A stretch of DNA of 64,000 bases from Mucilaginibacter jinjuensis (GCF_028596025.1 NZ_CP117167.1:1-64000), one strand, 5' to 3'. Shown: positions 50,209 through 59,506, numbered from the stretch's first letter. Notes: generated from the letters alone by a model not told the origin. A program made the numbers and translations.

Positions 50209-51606
50209 ATGAGTTTCAGAATTGAACACGATACCATGGGCGAGGTACAGGTACCTGCCGATAAATACTGGGGCGCACAAACCGAGCGCTCTCGCAATAA
50301 CTTTAAAATTGGCCCTGCGGCTTCTATGCCAAAGGAAATTATTGAAGCCTTTGCTTTTTTGAAGAAAGCAGCCGCCTACACTAACACCGATTTAGGCGTA
50401 TTACCTGCCGAAAAACGCGACTTAATTGCTGCCGTCTGCGACGAAATTTTAACCGGTGCATTGGATGCCGAATTTCCGCTGGTGATCTGGCAAACAGGTT
50501 CGGGCACGCAATCGAACATGAACGTTAACGAGGTTGTTGCTAACCGCAGCCACGTATTGCAAGGCAATAAACTGGGCGAAGGCAAAACCTTTATCCACCC
50601 GAATGATGATGTGAACAAATCACAATCATCAAACGATACCTATCCTACTGCGATGCACATTGCAGCATACAAAGTAGTGATGGAAACTACCATCCCTGGC
50701 GTTGAGAAATTGCGTGATACTTTACAGGCTAAATCTGAAGCTTTTAAAAGCGTGGTTAAAATTGGCCGCACCCACCTGATGGATGCTACGCCGTTAACTT
50801 TAGGTCAGGAATTTTCTGGTTATGTATCTCAACTAAACCACGGCTTAAAAGCTTTAAGAAATACACTGGAACACCTGAGCGAACTTGCCCTTGGCGGTAC
50901 TGCTGTTGGTACAGGTATTAACACGCCACAAGGTTATGATGTTAAAGTTGCCGAGTACATTGCACAATTTACCGGCCTGCCATTCATCACTGCCGAAAAT
51001 AAATTCGAAGCGCTTGCTGCTCATGATGCTATTGTGGAAACCCACGGTGCATTAAAACAAATCGCAGTATCATTAATGAAAATTGCGAACGATATCCGTA
51101 TGCTGGCATCTGGTCCGCGTTCGGGTATTGGCGAGATCCATATCCCTGATAATGAGCCTGGTTCATCAATTATGCCAGGTAAAGTTAACCCTACCCAAAA
51201 CGAGGCCGTTACTATGGTGGCTGCACAGGTTATGGGTAACGATGTGGCTATCTCAATCGGTGGCTCGAACGGACATTACGAGCTAAACGTATTTAAACCG
51301 GTTATGGCTGCCAACTTCCTGCAATCGGCTCGTTTAATTGGTGATGCCTGTGTTTCATTTAACGATCATTGCGCTGTTGGTATTGAGCCAAACTATGATG
51401 GTATCAAAAAACACCTCGAAAACTCATTAATGCTGGTAACTGCATTAAACCCGCACATTGGCTACGAGAATGCGGCTAAAATTGCTAAAACAGCATTGAA
51501 AGAAAATAAATCGCTCCGCGAAGCGGCTGTTGGCCTGGGCTTGTTAACCAACGAGCAGTTTGATCAATGGGTACGCCCCGAAGATATGATCGGAAGTTTA
51601 AAATAA
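50209..51606 (+). CDS. fumC: Class II fumarate hydratase FumC
   Basis: Interconverts fumarate and malate in the TCA cycle without an iron-sulfur cluster. The 465-residue protein begins [32 protein letters not shown]. Family signatures: [52 protein letters not shown] with the active-site His, and the [16 protein letters not shown] loop with the catalytic Ser. ATG 50209 is chosen over 50158 on homologue length and the -7 box position. Probably transcribed with the following lipoprotein only by read-through. Confidence 0.97.
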   Translation: MSFRIEHDTMGEVQVPADKYWGAQTERSRNNFKIGPAASMPKEIIEAFAFLKKAAAYTNTDLGVLPAEKRDLIAAVCDEILTGALDAEFPLVIWQTGSGTQSNMNVNEVVANRSHVLQGNKLGEGKTFIHPNDDVNKSQSSNDTYPTAMHIAAYKVVMETTIPGVEKLRDTLQAKSEAFKSVVKIGRTHLMDATPLTLGQEFSGYVSQLNHGLKALRNTLEHLSELALGGTAVGTGINTPQGYDVKVAEYIAQFTGLPFITAENKFEALAAHDAIVETHGALKQIAVSLMKIANDIRMLASGPRSGIGEIHIPDNEPGSSIMPGKVNPTQNEAVTMVAAQVMGNDVAISIGGSNGHYELNVFKPVMAANFLQSARLIGDACVSFNDHCAVGIEPNYDGIKKHLENSLMLVTALNPHIGYENAAKIAKTALKENKSLREAAVGLGLLTNEQFDQWVRPEDMIGSLK

Positions 51607-51653
51607 AAAGCCCCACCTAAATCCTCCCCTGAAAGGGAGGACTTTTTTGTTTT

Positions 51654-52205
51654 ATGATTAAACGCTCCAACGTCCTTCGTCCTTTATCTTTTATCCTTCT
51701 GCCGAAGGCCTCTCTCCTGCTACTTGCTACTTTATTACTGCTACTTAGCGCAGCATCATGTACTTTCAACCCACCGCTACAAGGCAAAGGTGTTGAAGCA
51801 TTGCAGGGCGAATGGCAGCAGGACACATCGGCCCTGCAAAAAAAACTGGTTAACTATACGTTGTATCATTATAAGTTTGATTGTGATTCGTTCTTCGTGC
51901 AAATCAAAACCTTCAGCAAGGTTAATTATGGTGATGATACCTGTATGCGATCTGGCCATTGGGCCGAGTATGCTAAGGGCGCGTATGTGCTGAGGCATGA
52001 TACCCTGCGCTTACAAGGCCTGTTTTGCACGGCCAACTATCAGTATAAAAATGAGGGCGGCTGTTTCAGGTCGGGGTATTATGATGAGCATTTCACCATC
52101 GCAAAAAAAACTGATTCGGTTTATCAGTTTACCAATACATCAAGCGTTACTCCTTTTACTGTTCACTTAGAAAAAAGAAACACCTGTAATCCAAAAGCAT
52201 TATAA
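51654..52205 (+). CDS. Small lipoprotein of unknown function downstream of fumC
   Basis: A 183-residue lipoprotein (Cys 36 in LLLLSAASCTFNPP) with a long hydrophobic signal. The mature part is a lipocalin- or beta-sandwich-like short domain: KGVEALQGEWQQDTS, YKFDCDSFFVQIKTFS, HDTLRLQGLFC. Two Cys in its second half could form a disulfide. The S1/P1 nuclease gene begins 1 nt after its stop. I do not recognise the family; context suggests an envelope role. Confidence 0.7.
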   Translation: MIKRSNVLRPLSFILLPKASLLLLATLLLLLSAASCTFNPPLQGKGVEALQGEWQQDTSALQKKLVNYTLYHYKFDCDSFFVQIKTFSKVNYGDDTCMRSGHWAEYAKGAYVLRHDTLRLQGLFCTANYQYKNEGGCFRSGYYDEHFTIAKKTDSVYQFTNTSSVTPFTVHLEKRNTCNPKAL

Positions 52206-52206
52206 C

Positions 52207-53001
52207 ATGAAATTGAATTTTCTTAAAAAACTAATCTTAGGCGTTGCCGTGCTTTATGCACCGGCACAAGCTATGGCATGGGGCACACAAGGCCACCGTA
52301 TTTGCGGCCAGATTGCCGACAGCTACCTTACCCCCAAAGCTCGTAAAGCGGTACAAGACATTTTAGGTAATGAGTCTGTTGCCATCAGCAGTAACTGGGC
52401 CGATTTTATTAAATCAGACCCATCATTCAGCTATCTGTCGTCATGGCATTATATCGATTTCGATAAACCATATACTTATGATGATATGGTTGCCTTTCTG
52501 AAAACTGATAAAAACACCGATGCTTATACCAAGCTGGAGTTTATGATCGGTGAGTTAAAAAAGAAGGACCTGAGCAAAGAGAACAGGTTGTTGTACCTGC
52601 GTATGGTGATCCACATTGTTGAAGACATTCACCAGCCTATGCACACAGCCCATACCGAGGATAAAGGCGGTAACGATATTAAAGTAAACTGGTTTAGCAA
52701 GCCAACTAACCTGCACTCTGTATGGGATAGTGAGTTGATCGATTTCCAACAATTGAGCTACACCGAGTATGCTACCTGGATTAACCACACCACCCCGGCA
52801 CAACGTGCAGAGTGGCAGAAAGAACCGATCAGCAAATGGATCTTTGATTCGAGTGTTATCGCCGGTAAAATTTATGAAGATGTTAAGCCAGGCGATACCC
52901 TGAACTACAAATACAACTTTAACAACATTGCTACAGTAAACCAGCAATTGCTTAAAGCCGGTGTACACCTGGCCGGTTTGCTGAACGAGATATTTATGTA
53001 G
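52207..53001 (+). CDS. S1/P1 nuclease
   Basis: A 264-residue exported zinc nuclease that would degrade single-stranded DNA and RNA. Cleavage of the signal after QAMA leaves Trp 25 at the mature N-terminus; in this family the N-terminal Trp is a zinc ligand, so this fit is strong evidence. Other ligands are the His/Asp set in GHRICGQIADSYL, SWHYIDFD, HIVEDIHQPMHTAHTEDKGGND and LHSVWDSELID. The start directly follows the previous stop (1 nt), implying coupling. Confidence 0.94.
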   Translation: MKLNFLKKLILGVAVLYAPAQAMAWGTQGHRICGQIADSYLTPKARKAVQDILGNESVAISSNWADFIKSDPSFSYLSSWHYIDFDKPYTYDDMVAFLKTDKNTDAYTKLEFMIGELKKKDLSKENRLLYLRMVIHIVEDIHQPMHTAHTEDKGGNDIKVNWFSKPTNLHSVWDSELIDFQQLSYTEYATWINHTTPAQRAEWQKEPISKWIFDSSVIAGKIYEDVKPGDTLNYKYNFNNIATVNQQLLKAGVHLAGLLNEIFM

Positions 53002-53002
53002 T

Positions 53003-53090
53003 TCAGTTGCCGGTTGCCAGTAACCAGAGGTTAGAAAAAGATGATCGACCTGGTTCCTGACAACTGACCTCTGACAACCGACAACCAAAC
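53003..53090. repeat. Inverted GTTGCCAG/CTGACAAC repeat pair
   Basis: The left arm 53003-53032 (TTCAGTTGCCGGTTGCCAGT) and right arm 53057-53090 (CTGACAACTGACC, CTGACAACCGACAACC) are inverted versions of the motif family seen at 10081-10218. The right arm ends at the start codon of the phosphatase. Confidence 0.75.
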
Positions 53091-53531
53091 ATGAAGATTC
53101 TAATGGTATGCCTGGGCAATATATGCCGTTCGCCGCTGGCGGAGGGTATTATGCAGCACCTGGCCGATGAGCAGCATCTAGGCTGGAAGATTGACTCGGC
53201 CGGTACCGGTAACTGGCACGTAGGCCAGGGGCCCGACCGACGTTCTACCCGTGTGGCTCGTGAGCGTGGGGTTGACATTAGTCAGCAGGTTTGCCGCCAG
53301 TTCAGGGTTTCTGATTTCGATGATTTCGACCATATTTTGGTGATGGACAAAAATAACCTGGCCGACGTGCTGGCTTTAGCACCTAATGCACAAGCTGCCC
53401 AAAAGGTTAAGCTATTATTGGGCAATAAGGAAGTGCCAGATCCTTACTATGATGATAAATTGTTTGGCCCTGTTTTCGATCTGGTAGAGGATGGGTGTAA
53501 AGCTTTTATTAAAGAATTAACGGGGAAATAA
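53091..53531 (+). CDS. Low-molecular-weight protein-tyrosine phosphatase
   Basis: A 146-residue cytoplasmic phosphatase. The P-loop is VCLGNICRSPLAEG at residues 6-19, giving CxxxxxR with nucleophile Cys 7 and Arg 13. The general-acid Asp lies in the C-terminal segment VPDPYYDDKLFGPVFDLVEDG (DPYY), and TGNWHVGQGPDRRSTRVAR matches the family. Substrates are often tyrosine-phosphorylated envelope or polysaccharide-export proteins. Single gene bounded by repeats. Confidence 0.95.
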   Translation: MKILMVCLGNICRSPLAEGIMQHLADEQHLGWKIDSAGTGNWHVGQGPDRRSTRVARERGVDISQQVCRQFRVSDFDDFDHILVMDKNNLADVLALAPNAQAAQKVKLLLGNKEVPDPYYDDKLFGPVFDLVEDGCKAFIKELTGK

Positions 53532-53537
53532 AAGGGA

Positions 53538-53611
53538 TGTCATGCTGAGCTCCGTCGAAGCATGGAGCAGTGGCCTCTGCGCGCGACCCTTCGACGGAGT
53601 TCAGGGTGACA
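53538..53611. repeat. REP-like hairpin, TGTCATGCTGAGC type
   Basis: TGTCATGCTGAGCTCCGTCG (53538-53557, running to 53560) pairs imperfectly with 53589-53611 (two or three mismatches). It is between convergent genes and resembles the TCATGCTGAGC class of extragenic palindromes. Confidence 0.8.
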
Positions 53612-53640
53612 GACCAAAAAAGCATTAACAGCAAAGGCGA

Positions 53641-54150
53641 TCATTGATCGCCTTTGCTGTTAATATATAATGGTAAAAGCCTGTTGTTAATAACCACCGT
53701 ACCGGTTGGTTTAAACCCGGTTTTTAGTAATACCCGTTGCGACAGGGCATTATCAATAGTGGTAATGGCACATATATCTTGTAAGTTCAGGATGTTAAAC
53801 CCATAGTCAACAGTAGCACGTACCACTTCGGTAGCCAGGCCTTGCCCCCAATATTTATAATTTAAGCTGTAGCCAATTTCTGTACCGCTCATGCCTGCGC
53901 GGGCCTCCAGTAACATACAAAGGCCTATAAAATCGCCATCCTCTGCATTAATAAGTGCCCAGCGGCCAAGCTCGGGCTTGTTAATGTAGTCTATCTGCAT
54001 TTGGGCAAACAATTCGCGAGTTTCGGCGGGTGTGCGGCGGGTAATATAGCGGGCAATCCGCTCATCGGCATTCATGGTGAGCAGATGGTCAATCTCGTCT
54101 TCGGCAAATTGGCGCATCAGCACCCGTGGTGTTTGTAAAATTGTCTTCAT
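53641..54150 (-). CDS. GNAT-family N-acetyltransferase
   Basis: A 169-residue acetyltransferase read from ATG 54150 (MKTILQTPRVLMRQF); a more upstream ATG at 54162 is possible. It has the RimJ/RimL-like layout: TPRVLMRQFAEDEIDHLL at the start, WALINAEDGDFIGLCML, and the acetyl-CoA-binding GTEIGYSLNYKYWGQGLATEVVRATVDYGF, where QGLATE is the pyrophosphate-binding loop. The acceptor is unknown: proteins, small molecules and antibiotics are all possible. Confidence 0.88.
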   Translation of the reverse strand: MKTILQTPRVLMRQFAEDEIDHLLTMNADERIARYITRRTPAETRELFAQMQIDYINKPELGRWALINAEDGDFIGLCMLLEARAGMSGTEIGYSLNYKYWGQGLATEVVRATVDYGFNILNLQDICAITTIDNALSQRVLLKTGFKPTGTVVINNRLLPLYINSKGDQ

Positions 54151-54369
54151 GTGGCAATACAACTAAGATACAACCAGCCATCCATATCTTTTTTATCTTT
54201 CTGTTATTTAGACGGCTTATAAGGATAGCAGCAATAAGGACAGTCATACCCGGCTCTCAATAAACAGGTTGTCATTTCCTTTAGATTAGCTTCAACACAG
54301 TAAACAGGTTGTTATTATTGTTAAAGGTTTCTTTTTGCTTCTTTTTCTTTGTTAATAACCTCGAATTTT

Positions 54370-54540
54370 GTGGATAAAGTTAACAGCGGTAAAGGCGCAT
54401 TATTGTCATTTCCAGGTATTGAGGCCTATCGTTCGATTTACTCCTTTACCGCTTGTTTTAAACTAAGGCATCAAATAGAAATTAGAGTTCACGAGGCTCA
54501 TTAGTAAGGAATTGATGGTGTTTAAAACATGTTAACTGTT
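54370..54540 (+). ncRNA. Candidate IS110 bridge RNA region
   Basis: Known IS110-group elements encode a structured bridge RNA in the noncoding region upstream of the transposase (published for IS621). Here GCGGTAAAGG (54386-54395) and CCTTTACCGC (54443-54452) form a perfect 10-bp stem with a 47-nt loop that contains AGGTATTGAGGCCTATCG, a possible binding-loop hairpin. Limits, strand and loops are inference. Confidence 0.4.
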
Positions 54541-54564
54541 TACTTACATAAACAGTGTAAAGTT

Positions 54565-55572
54565 ATGGAATTTGAGTTTTTCATCGGTATCGATGTGTCA
54601 AAAAATGAACTGGATTTTGCAATTCAGCAAGGGGATCGATTCTTACTTCACAGAGAGATCGCTAATGAGCCATCGGCAATAGGCTCTTTTATCAAAGAGT
54701 TGAATAAGCTTCCGGGTTTCAAGCTGGACAAGGCCTTGTTTTGCATGGAGCACACCGGCATCTACAACAATCATTCGCTGGCTTGCCTACAAAAAAAGAA
54801 AGCCCATATCTGTCTGGAAGCAGCTACCCAGATCAAGAACTCATTAGGAAATATTCGGGGCAAGAACGATAAGATAGATGCAAAACGGATCGCTGGCTAC
54901 GCTTATGATAAACGAAATAAGCTAAGCCTATGGGTTCCAAAACGCGAAGTTGTACAACAGCTGGCCCATCTTTCGGCCACACGTTTGCGATTAATAACGA
55001 TCAAAAAACAACTCAAGGTCCCGCTAAACGAGCATGCCGTGTTTAACTCCGGTAAGATAGCAAGGCAAAGCCTGCAGATCTGTAGTCATTCATTAAAAGC
55101 GATCGATGAGGATATTAAAAGGGCAGACAAAGCCATTGAGCAAATAATCCAGGGAGATACAGAACTTAGTCGCTTATTCAGTCTTGTCACCTCGGTAGTG
55201 GGTATCGGTAAAGTGACTGCGCTTCAGACCATTATTACGACCAATGAATTCAAGGACATTAATAACCCTAAAAGCTTTGCGTGTTACTGTGGTGTAGCTC
55301 CATTCAAAGAGGATTCCGGTAAGGTTGTCAAAAAAGCCAGGGTATCGCACATGGCAAATAAAAAGGTGAAAACTTTATTGCACCTATCGGCCATCGTTGC
55401 TATACAATATAACGCAGATCTAAAACGGTTTTATGAACGTAAGGTATTAGAGGAAAAGAAGAATAAGATGAGTGTGATTAATGCGGTCAGAAACAAACTC
55501 ATCTTGCGTATTTTCGCTTGCGTAAACCAAAACAGGCCGTACGAAAAAAATTATCATAAATTAATTGCATAG
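54565..55572 (+). CDS. IS110-family transposase (recombinase)
   Basis: A 335-residue DEDD-type recombinase from ATG 54565 (MEFEFFIGIDVSKNELDFAI). The first catalytic Asp is in FFIGIDVSKNELD; ALFCMEHTGIYNN and GKNDKIDAKRIAGYAYD supply the next acidic residues. The C-terminal Tnp_20-type region (LVTSVVGIGKVTALQTII, FACYCGVAPFKEDSGK, KKARVSHMANKKVKTLLHLSAIVAI) includes the conserved Ser used in the IS110 reaction. It is full length and looks intact, so the element may still be active. Confidence 0.92.
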   Translation: MEFEFFIGIDVSKNELDFAIQQGDRFLLHREIANEPSAIGSFIKELNKLPGFKLDKALFCMEHTGIYNNHSLACLQKKKAHICLEAATQIKNSLGNIRGKNDKIDAKRIAGYAYDKRNKLSLWVPKREVVQQLAHLSATRLRLITIKKQLKVPLNEHAVFNSGKIARQSLQICSHSLKAIDEDIKRADKAIEQIIQGDTELSRLFSLVTSVVGIGKVTALQTIITTNEFKDINNPKSFACYCGVAPFKEDSGKVVKKARVSHMANKKVKTLLHLSAIVAIQYNADLKRFYERKVLEEKKNKMSVINAVRNKLILRIFACVNQNRPYEKNYHKLIA

Positions 55573-55690
55573 ATCATAGAAATCGAACGAGCGGAAGGGG
55601 AATTGTGCGATGGAGCGAGGAGAAATCTTCTGCGCCTCGTTTCTGCTTCGTGCCGGTCTAAAATGGGCTATTATAAACTTGTCCTCAAGC

Positions 55691-55716
55691 GCAGGGTCCT
55701 CTACGAGAGACCCTGC
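55691..55716. repeat. Hairpin before the hisS promoter
   Basis: GCAGGGTC (55691-55698) pairs with GACCCTGC (55709-55716), with inner TCT/AGA pairing. It is a compact palindrome 17 nt before the hisS -7 box and could be a terminator for IS read-through or a small REP-like element. Confidence 0.7.
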
Positions 55717-55733
55717 TGAGACGAAAAAATTTT

Positions 55734-55741
55734 TACCTTTG
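55734..55741 (+). promoter_or_regulatory. -7 box 4 nt before the hisS start
   Basis: TACCTTTG fits TAnnTTTG; only CCGC precedes ATG 55746, again implying a leaderless or near-leaderless mRNA. Confidence 0.5.
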
Positions 55742-55745
55742 CCGC

Positions 55746-57116
55746 ATGGCCGCTATTAAACCATCTGTACCCAAAGGAACCCGTGACTTCTCGCCCGCCG
55801 AAATGGTGAAGCGCAATTATATTTTCGATACCATTAAATCTGTGTTCCGCAAGTATGGCTATCAGCAGATAGAAACCCCTACCATGGAGAACCTATCCAC
55901 CCTTACCGGAAAATATGGCGATGAGGGCGATAAGTTGATTTTTAAGGTACTCAATAGCGGCGATTATTTAGCTAAAGCAGACGAGCCATCGTTAACTGCC
56001 CGTAACTCAAATGCGCTGACTTCTTCAATTTCTGAAAAAGCCCTTCGTTATGATCTTACCGTACCCTTTGCCCGTTACGTGGTAATGCACCAGAACGAGA
56101 TTACCATGCCTTTCAAGCGTTTCCAGGTACAGCCGGTTTGGCGTGCCGACCGTCCGCAGAAAGGTCGTTATCGTGAGTTTTACCAATGCGATGCTGATGT
56201 GGTAGGTTCTGACTCATTATTGAACGAGGCCGAGTTTATCATGATCTATGATGAAGCGCTCTCGAACTTAGGTTTGAAGGATTTTACCATCAAGATCAAT
56301 AACCGCAAGATATTATCAGGCATAGCCGAAATTATCGGTAAACCAGAGTTGATTATCGACATGACAGTTGCCATTGATAAACTGGATAAAATCGGTTTAG
56401 ATGGTGTGGTAAACGAACTACTGACTAAAGGTTTTGTACAGGAAGATATAGACAAACTGGAACCCATCATTTTACTGGAAGGTACCAATTACGAAAAACT
56501 GAATAAGCTGCGCCATGTACTGGCTTCGTCGGCAACCGGCTTAAAAGGCTGTCATGAGCTTGAAGAAATTTTCGAATACATCAATAACTGCAAACTCCAA
56601 CGCGCCACTTTAGAGCTGGATATTACCCTGGCACGTGGTTTAAACTATTATACAGGAGCTATCTTCGAGGTTAAAACCAACGAAGCCTTTATGGGCAGCA
56701 TCGGTGGCGGCGGCCGTTACGATGACCTTACCGGTATGTTTGGCCTTAAAGGCTTAACCGGTGCCGGTATCTCTTTCGGTGCTGATCGTATTTACGATGT
56801 ACTGCAGGAGCTTGAATTGTTCCCCGAAGGAAGTAACCAAACCACTAAAGTGTTGATCTGCACGTTCGATAAAGGCGGCGAAATTTACGCCCTGCCCCTG
56901 CTACAACAACTCCGCGCCGAAGGTGTTAATGCCGAGCTTTACCCTTCGGGCACCAAAATCAAAAAACAGTTCGACTACGCCAACAACAAAAACATCCCTT
57001 ATGTGGTAGTAATCGGCAGCGATGAAATTGAAAGCGGTCATCTTACTTTCAAGAATATGAGTAGTGGGGAGCAGGAGAAGTTAACGGTTAATCAGATTTT
57101 GGCGAAGGTTAAATAA
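55746..57116 (+). CDS. hisS: Histidyl-tRNA synthetase
   Basis: Class II synthetase for histidine. The 456-residue protein has [11 protein letters not shown] (start of the catalytic domain), motif 2 in [29 protein letters not shown], the HisA-like [15 protein letters not shown] signature and motif 3 in [13 protein letters not shown] ... [15 protein letters not shown]. The C-terminal anticodon-binding domain is [24 protein letters not shown] through the final [12 protein letters not shown]. Length is slightly longer than the ~420-430 usual for bacteria but within the Bacteroidota range. Confidence 0.96.
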   Translation: MAAIKPSVPKGTRDFSPAEMVKRNYIFDTIKSVFRKYGYQQIETPTMENLSTLTGKYGDEGDKLIFKVLNSGDYLAKADEPSLTARNSNALTSSISEKALRYDLTVPFARYVVMHQNEITMPFKRFQVQPVWRADRPQKGRYREFYQCDADVVGSDSLLNEAEFIMIYDEALSNLGLKDFTIKINNRKILSGIAEIIGKPELIIDMTVAIDKLDKIGLDGVVNELLTKGFVQEDIDKLEPIILLEGTNYEKLNKLRHVLASSATGLKGCHELEEIFEYINNCKLQRATLELDITLARGLNYYTGAIFEVKTNEAFMGSIGGGGRYDDLTGMFGLKGLTGAGISFGADRIYDVLQELELFPEGSNQTTKVLICTFDKGGEIYALPLLQQLRAEGVNAELYPSGTKIKKQFDYANNKNIPYVVVIGSDEIESGHLTFKNMSSGEQEKLTVNQILAKVK

Positions 57117-57128
57117 TACTATTCATAT

Positions 57129-57825
57129 AGCACGTCATTGCGAGGTACAGCCTGTCCCGGATTTACTTCGGGAAAGCAACCTCAGACCGATTAGTACTAA
57201 CAATAATAGCGCAGAAACTACTATGAAGGGTTTGTGCGGTAACGTATGTCAGTCCCGCTCAATCGCCGCGGGTAGGCTGTTACTTTTGGCTTGATCCAAA
57301 AGTAACCAAAAGATCAAGACGCAAAAAAGCTCCACCGCACAAGTCCACCGCACGGCCACGCTTTTGCGTCAGGGCCTCCGCTTCTTTTGATTGTCCTACA
57401 GCTTTCTTTTCCTCATTTTATCTTGTTTCCTGACTCTCGGTTCTTGCTTCTCTTTTCCTTCGGCAAACAGCTTCGGCTAAAAGCGGTCAGAACAAATGAT
57501 GGTCCTGTGCGAAGGAAAAAGGCATTGGAGATTTTGCAGAAGGGCGAGCCTGTGCGAACGCAAGTAGGGCAAAAGATCCCGGCCTGTGTTGTTCTGAACG
57601 CTGTGCGCATGGCCTCGTGCGTAAAGAAGCCTTTTGCCGATGGGCGCTTTGGTTACTTTGGCGCCCCAAAGTAACAGCCCACCCGCGGCGATTGAGCGGG
57701 ACTGACGTACGTAACAGCACAAACCCTTCATAGTAGTTTCTGCGCTATTATTGTTAGTACTAATCGGTCTGAGGTTGCTTTCCCGAAGTAAATCCGGGAC
57801 AGGCTGTACCTCGCAATGACGTGCT
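57129..57825. repeat. ~700-bp structured noncoding element, copy 2 (giant inverted repeat)
   Basis: The left arm 57129-57286 and right arm 57668-57825 are 158 bp each, the same length, and complementary except for 4 positions. They enclose a ~380-bp core. The outer ends AGCACGTCATTGCGAGGTAC belong to the GTCATTGCGAGG REP class. The core stem GACGCAAAA / TTTTGCGTC (57318-57326 with 57362-57370) matches the one in copy 1 but with exchanged base pairs. A block near 57418-57462 resembles an unrelated CTTGATTCTCG-type repeat inserted within the core. It fills the gap between hisS and the hydrolase; no gene. Confidence 0.88.
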
Positions 57826-57839
57826 GCATGGATGCTCAA

Positions 57840-58817
57840 TTATATATTCCCTATTAACGCTTTCAAAAACTCCTCCTTAACCTCTATATGCGGTATATGC
57901 CCGCAATTATCAAACTCAATCAACTTACAATCGGGTATTTTCTTCGCGGTTTCTGGCCCTAAAACTTTATACTGGCCGTGTTTCGTTTTTTCTTCGTCGC
58001 TTAAAAGCGCTTTGCCTACAATGGTTTTATCTTCTTTGCCGATAAATAATACAGTTGGTACTTTAATAAGGCTGAACTCGTAGCAAACCGGTTGTTCGTA
58101 GATCATCTCAAATGTCATGGCGGCAACTTTGGCGTAACGGGAGAAGTTTGTGCTTTTATTAACGTTGGCTGCTATTTTAACCAGGTAATCATAACTCGTG
58201 TCCCATTTGGTGAAATAGGAGTTCATGTAATAGCTTTTAACGCTTTCGTAAGTGGTTTTAAGCTCGGTTTTGTAATCGTCTTCGGCAGATTGGTACGGAA
58301 CAAAGGTTCGGTAATCTTCCAGACCGATTGGGTCTTCTAACAATAGTTTCTCTACACGATTAGGGTACATTAATGTAAACCGCGTAGCCAGCATGCCGCC
58401 CATGGAGTGGCCGAGTATGGTGATCTTATCGATACCTAAACTATCCAGCAATATATTATTATTTCGGGCGAGGCTATGGAAACTATAATGAATATAGGCT
58501 TTGTCTGATTTGCCGAAACCAACCTGATCTGGCACAACAACACGGAAGCCTTTACCAGTTAGGGTTTTGATCACACTTGTCCAATAATAACCACCAAAGT
58601 TTTTGCCGTGGAATAAGATCACAGAGCGGCCATTTGGATTCTGAGGCTTTACATCCATATAAGCCATTTTAATATCCTGCCCCTCCTGTTTCAAGTGTAG
58701 AAACTTAACCGGGTATGGATACGCCACATTATCAAGGTTGATGGAAATGGTATCGGGCTGGGCAAAGGCACAAGCACCGAATAAAATGAAGCTGATTAGG
58801 ATAAATAATTTACGCAT
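57840..58817 (-). CDS. Exported alpha/beta hydrolase
   Basis: A 325-residue hydrolase with signal peptide (MRKLFILISFILFGACAFAQ). The nucleophile elbow is ITILGHSMGGMLATRF (Ser ~138), the oxyanion region NGRSVILFHGKNFGGYYW, and the strand before VVVPDQVGFGKSDK; the acid is probably in KVPTVLFIGKEDKTIVGKA, the His in FDNCGHIPHIEVKEEFL. The layout fits haloalkane-dehalogenase/epoxide-hydrolase-like esterases. Substrate unknown; location periplasm or outside. Confidence 0.9.
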   Translation of the reverse strand: MRKLFILISFILFGACAFAQPDTISINLDNVAYPYPVKFLHLKQEGQDIKMAYMDVKPQNPNGRSVILFHGKNFGGYYWTSVIKTLTGKGFRVVVPDQVGFGKSDKAYIHYSFHSLARNNNILLDSLGIDKITILGHSMGGMLATRFTLMYPNRVEKLLLEDPIGLEDYRTFVPYQSAEDDYKTELKTTYESVKSYYMNSYFTKWDTSYDYLVKIAANVNKSTNFSRYAKVAAMTFEMIYEQPVCYEFSLIKVPTVLFIGKEDKTIVGKALLSDEEKTKHGQYKVLGPETAKKIPDCKLIEFDNCGHIPHIEVKEEFLKALIGNI

Positions 58818-59158
58818 AAAGTAAATACGTACGGGTTTTATAAATGTTTATGCGATGTTGTGATGGTGGAATATAGTTAATGCGTTGCAGACCTATTATT
58901 GTCACAAAAAACAACTTTTAAGTAAGTAAAAGTGGAACAGGGCACGAATCGAAAATGGAGCGTAAACAGTATTTAATTATTTTAAAATGAGATAATTAAA
59001 AATATACCAACCGGCATAATAAATACTTTTAAGTCTGTAACATGGAACATGTGGAATGCTCCACTCGTGGTTTCCACTTATTGCACCAAATTAAATTACA
59101 TTTTGCCTACGCATTTGGCTGCCAACTTAATTGGTGTAATAAGTTAAATTTGCAAACT
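58818..59158. promoter_or_regulatory. Intergenic region with an inverted repeat before the 59159 gene
   Basis: Divergent 340-nt spacer. CTTATTGCACCAAATTAA (around 59077-59094) and TTAATTGGTGTAATAA (59128-59143) are near-perfect inverted copies with a ~33-nt loop, placed just upstream of the -7 box of the next gene, so they could be an operator. Nothing else recognised. Confidence 0.45.
59145..59152 (+). promoter_or_regulatory. -7 box 6 nt before the 59159 start
   Basis: TAAATTTG fits TAnnTTTG and is followed by CAAACT then the ATG at 59159. Confidence 0.45.
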
Positions 59159-59506
59159 ATGACTCCTGCTGAAACCAATAAAAGATGGGCCGAACTTCAA
59201 AAGAAGATCTCGGAAGATTTTGATACCGATGTGCCCGATATAAAAGTAATGCTGTTCTTAATCGGTGTGCAGGAACTGGGCAAAGGCCCAAAGAAGTTCA
59301 GCAAACGCCAAAAGGAAGAATTGATGCACATTGCCACCTGCAAGCTGCTGAGTAAAATGGGCTTCTATGAACTGGAGGCTTTAGACCAGGACGGCTGGCC
59401 GCACTGGAAGTTGACGGGCACCATCCCAAACTATACTATGATGGAGCAGGAAATGTTGATGAAATCGCTGATAATTGATTATTTTGATGAACTCGAAATG
59501 AATTGA
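59159..59506 (+). CDS. Conserved hypothetical protein
   Basis: A 115-residue cytoplasmic protein from ATG 59159 (MTPAETNKRWAELQKKISEDFDTDVPDIKVMLFLIGVQELG). It appears helical with conserved-looking charged and aromatic positions (GPKKFSKRQKEELMHIATCKLLSKMGFYELEALDQDGWPHW). I recognise a Bacteroidota-specific family of this size but cannot name a function. The earlier in-frame ATG at 59042 would add 39 residues overlapping the inverted repeat and promoter, so I reject it. The cyclophilin starts 1 nt after its stop. Confidence 0.75.
   Translation: MTPAETNKRWAELQKKISEDFDTDVPDIKVMLFLIGVQELGKGPKKFSKRQKEELMHIATCKLLSKMGFYELEALDQDGWPHWKLTGTIPNYTMMEQEMLMKSLIIDYFDELEMN

Larger units (their letters stand above)
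54240..55600 (+). mobile_element. IS110-family insertion sequence (boundaries approximate)
   Basis: The element consists of a noncoding leader (~54240-54564) and one transposase gene. IS110 elements lack terminal inverted repeats, so the ends cannot be read from this sequence alone; the outer limits given are guesses bounded by neighbouring genes. The leader holds a near-repeat TAAACAGGTTGTCATT / TAAACAGGTTGTTATT (about 54261 and 54301) and a strong stem, features compatible with an IS110 bridge RNA. Confidence 0.75.

Noticed and set aside
57477..57839. Overlapping minus-strand open frames in repeat copy 2
   Set aside because: They shift frame relative to copy 1 and lie inside the inverted-repeat element; no start signal.
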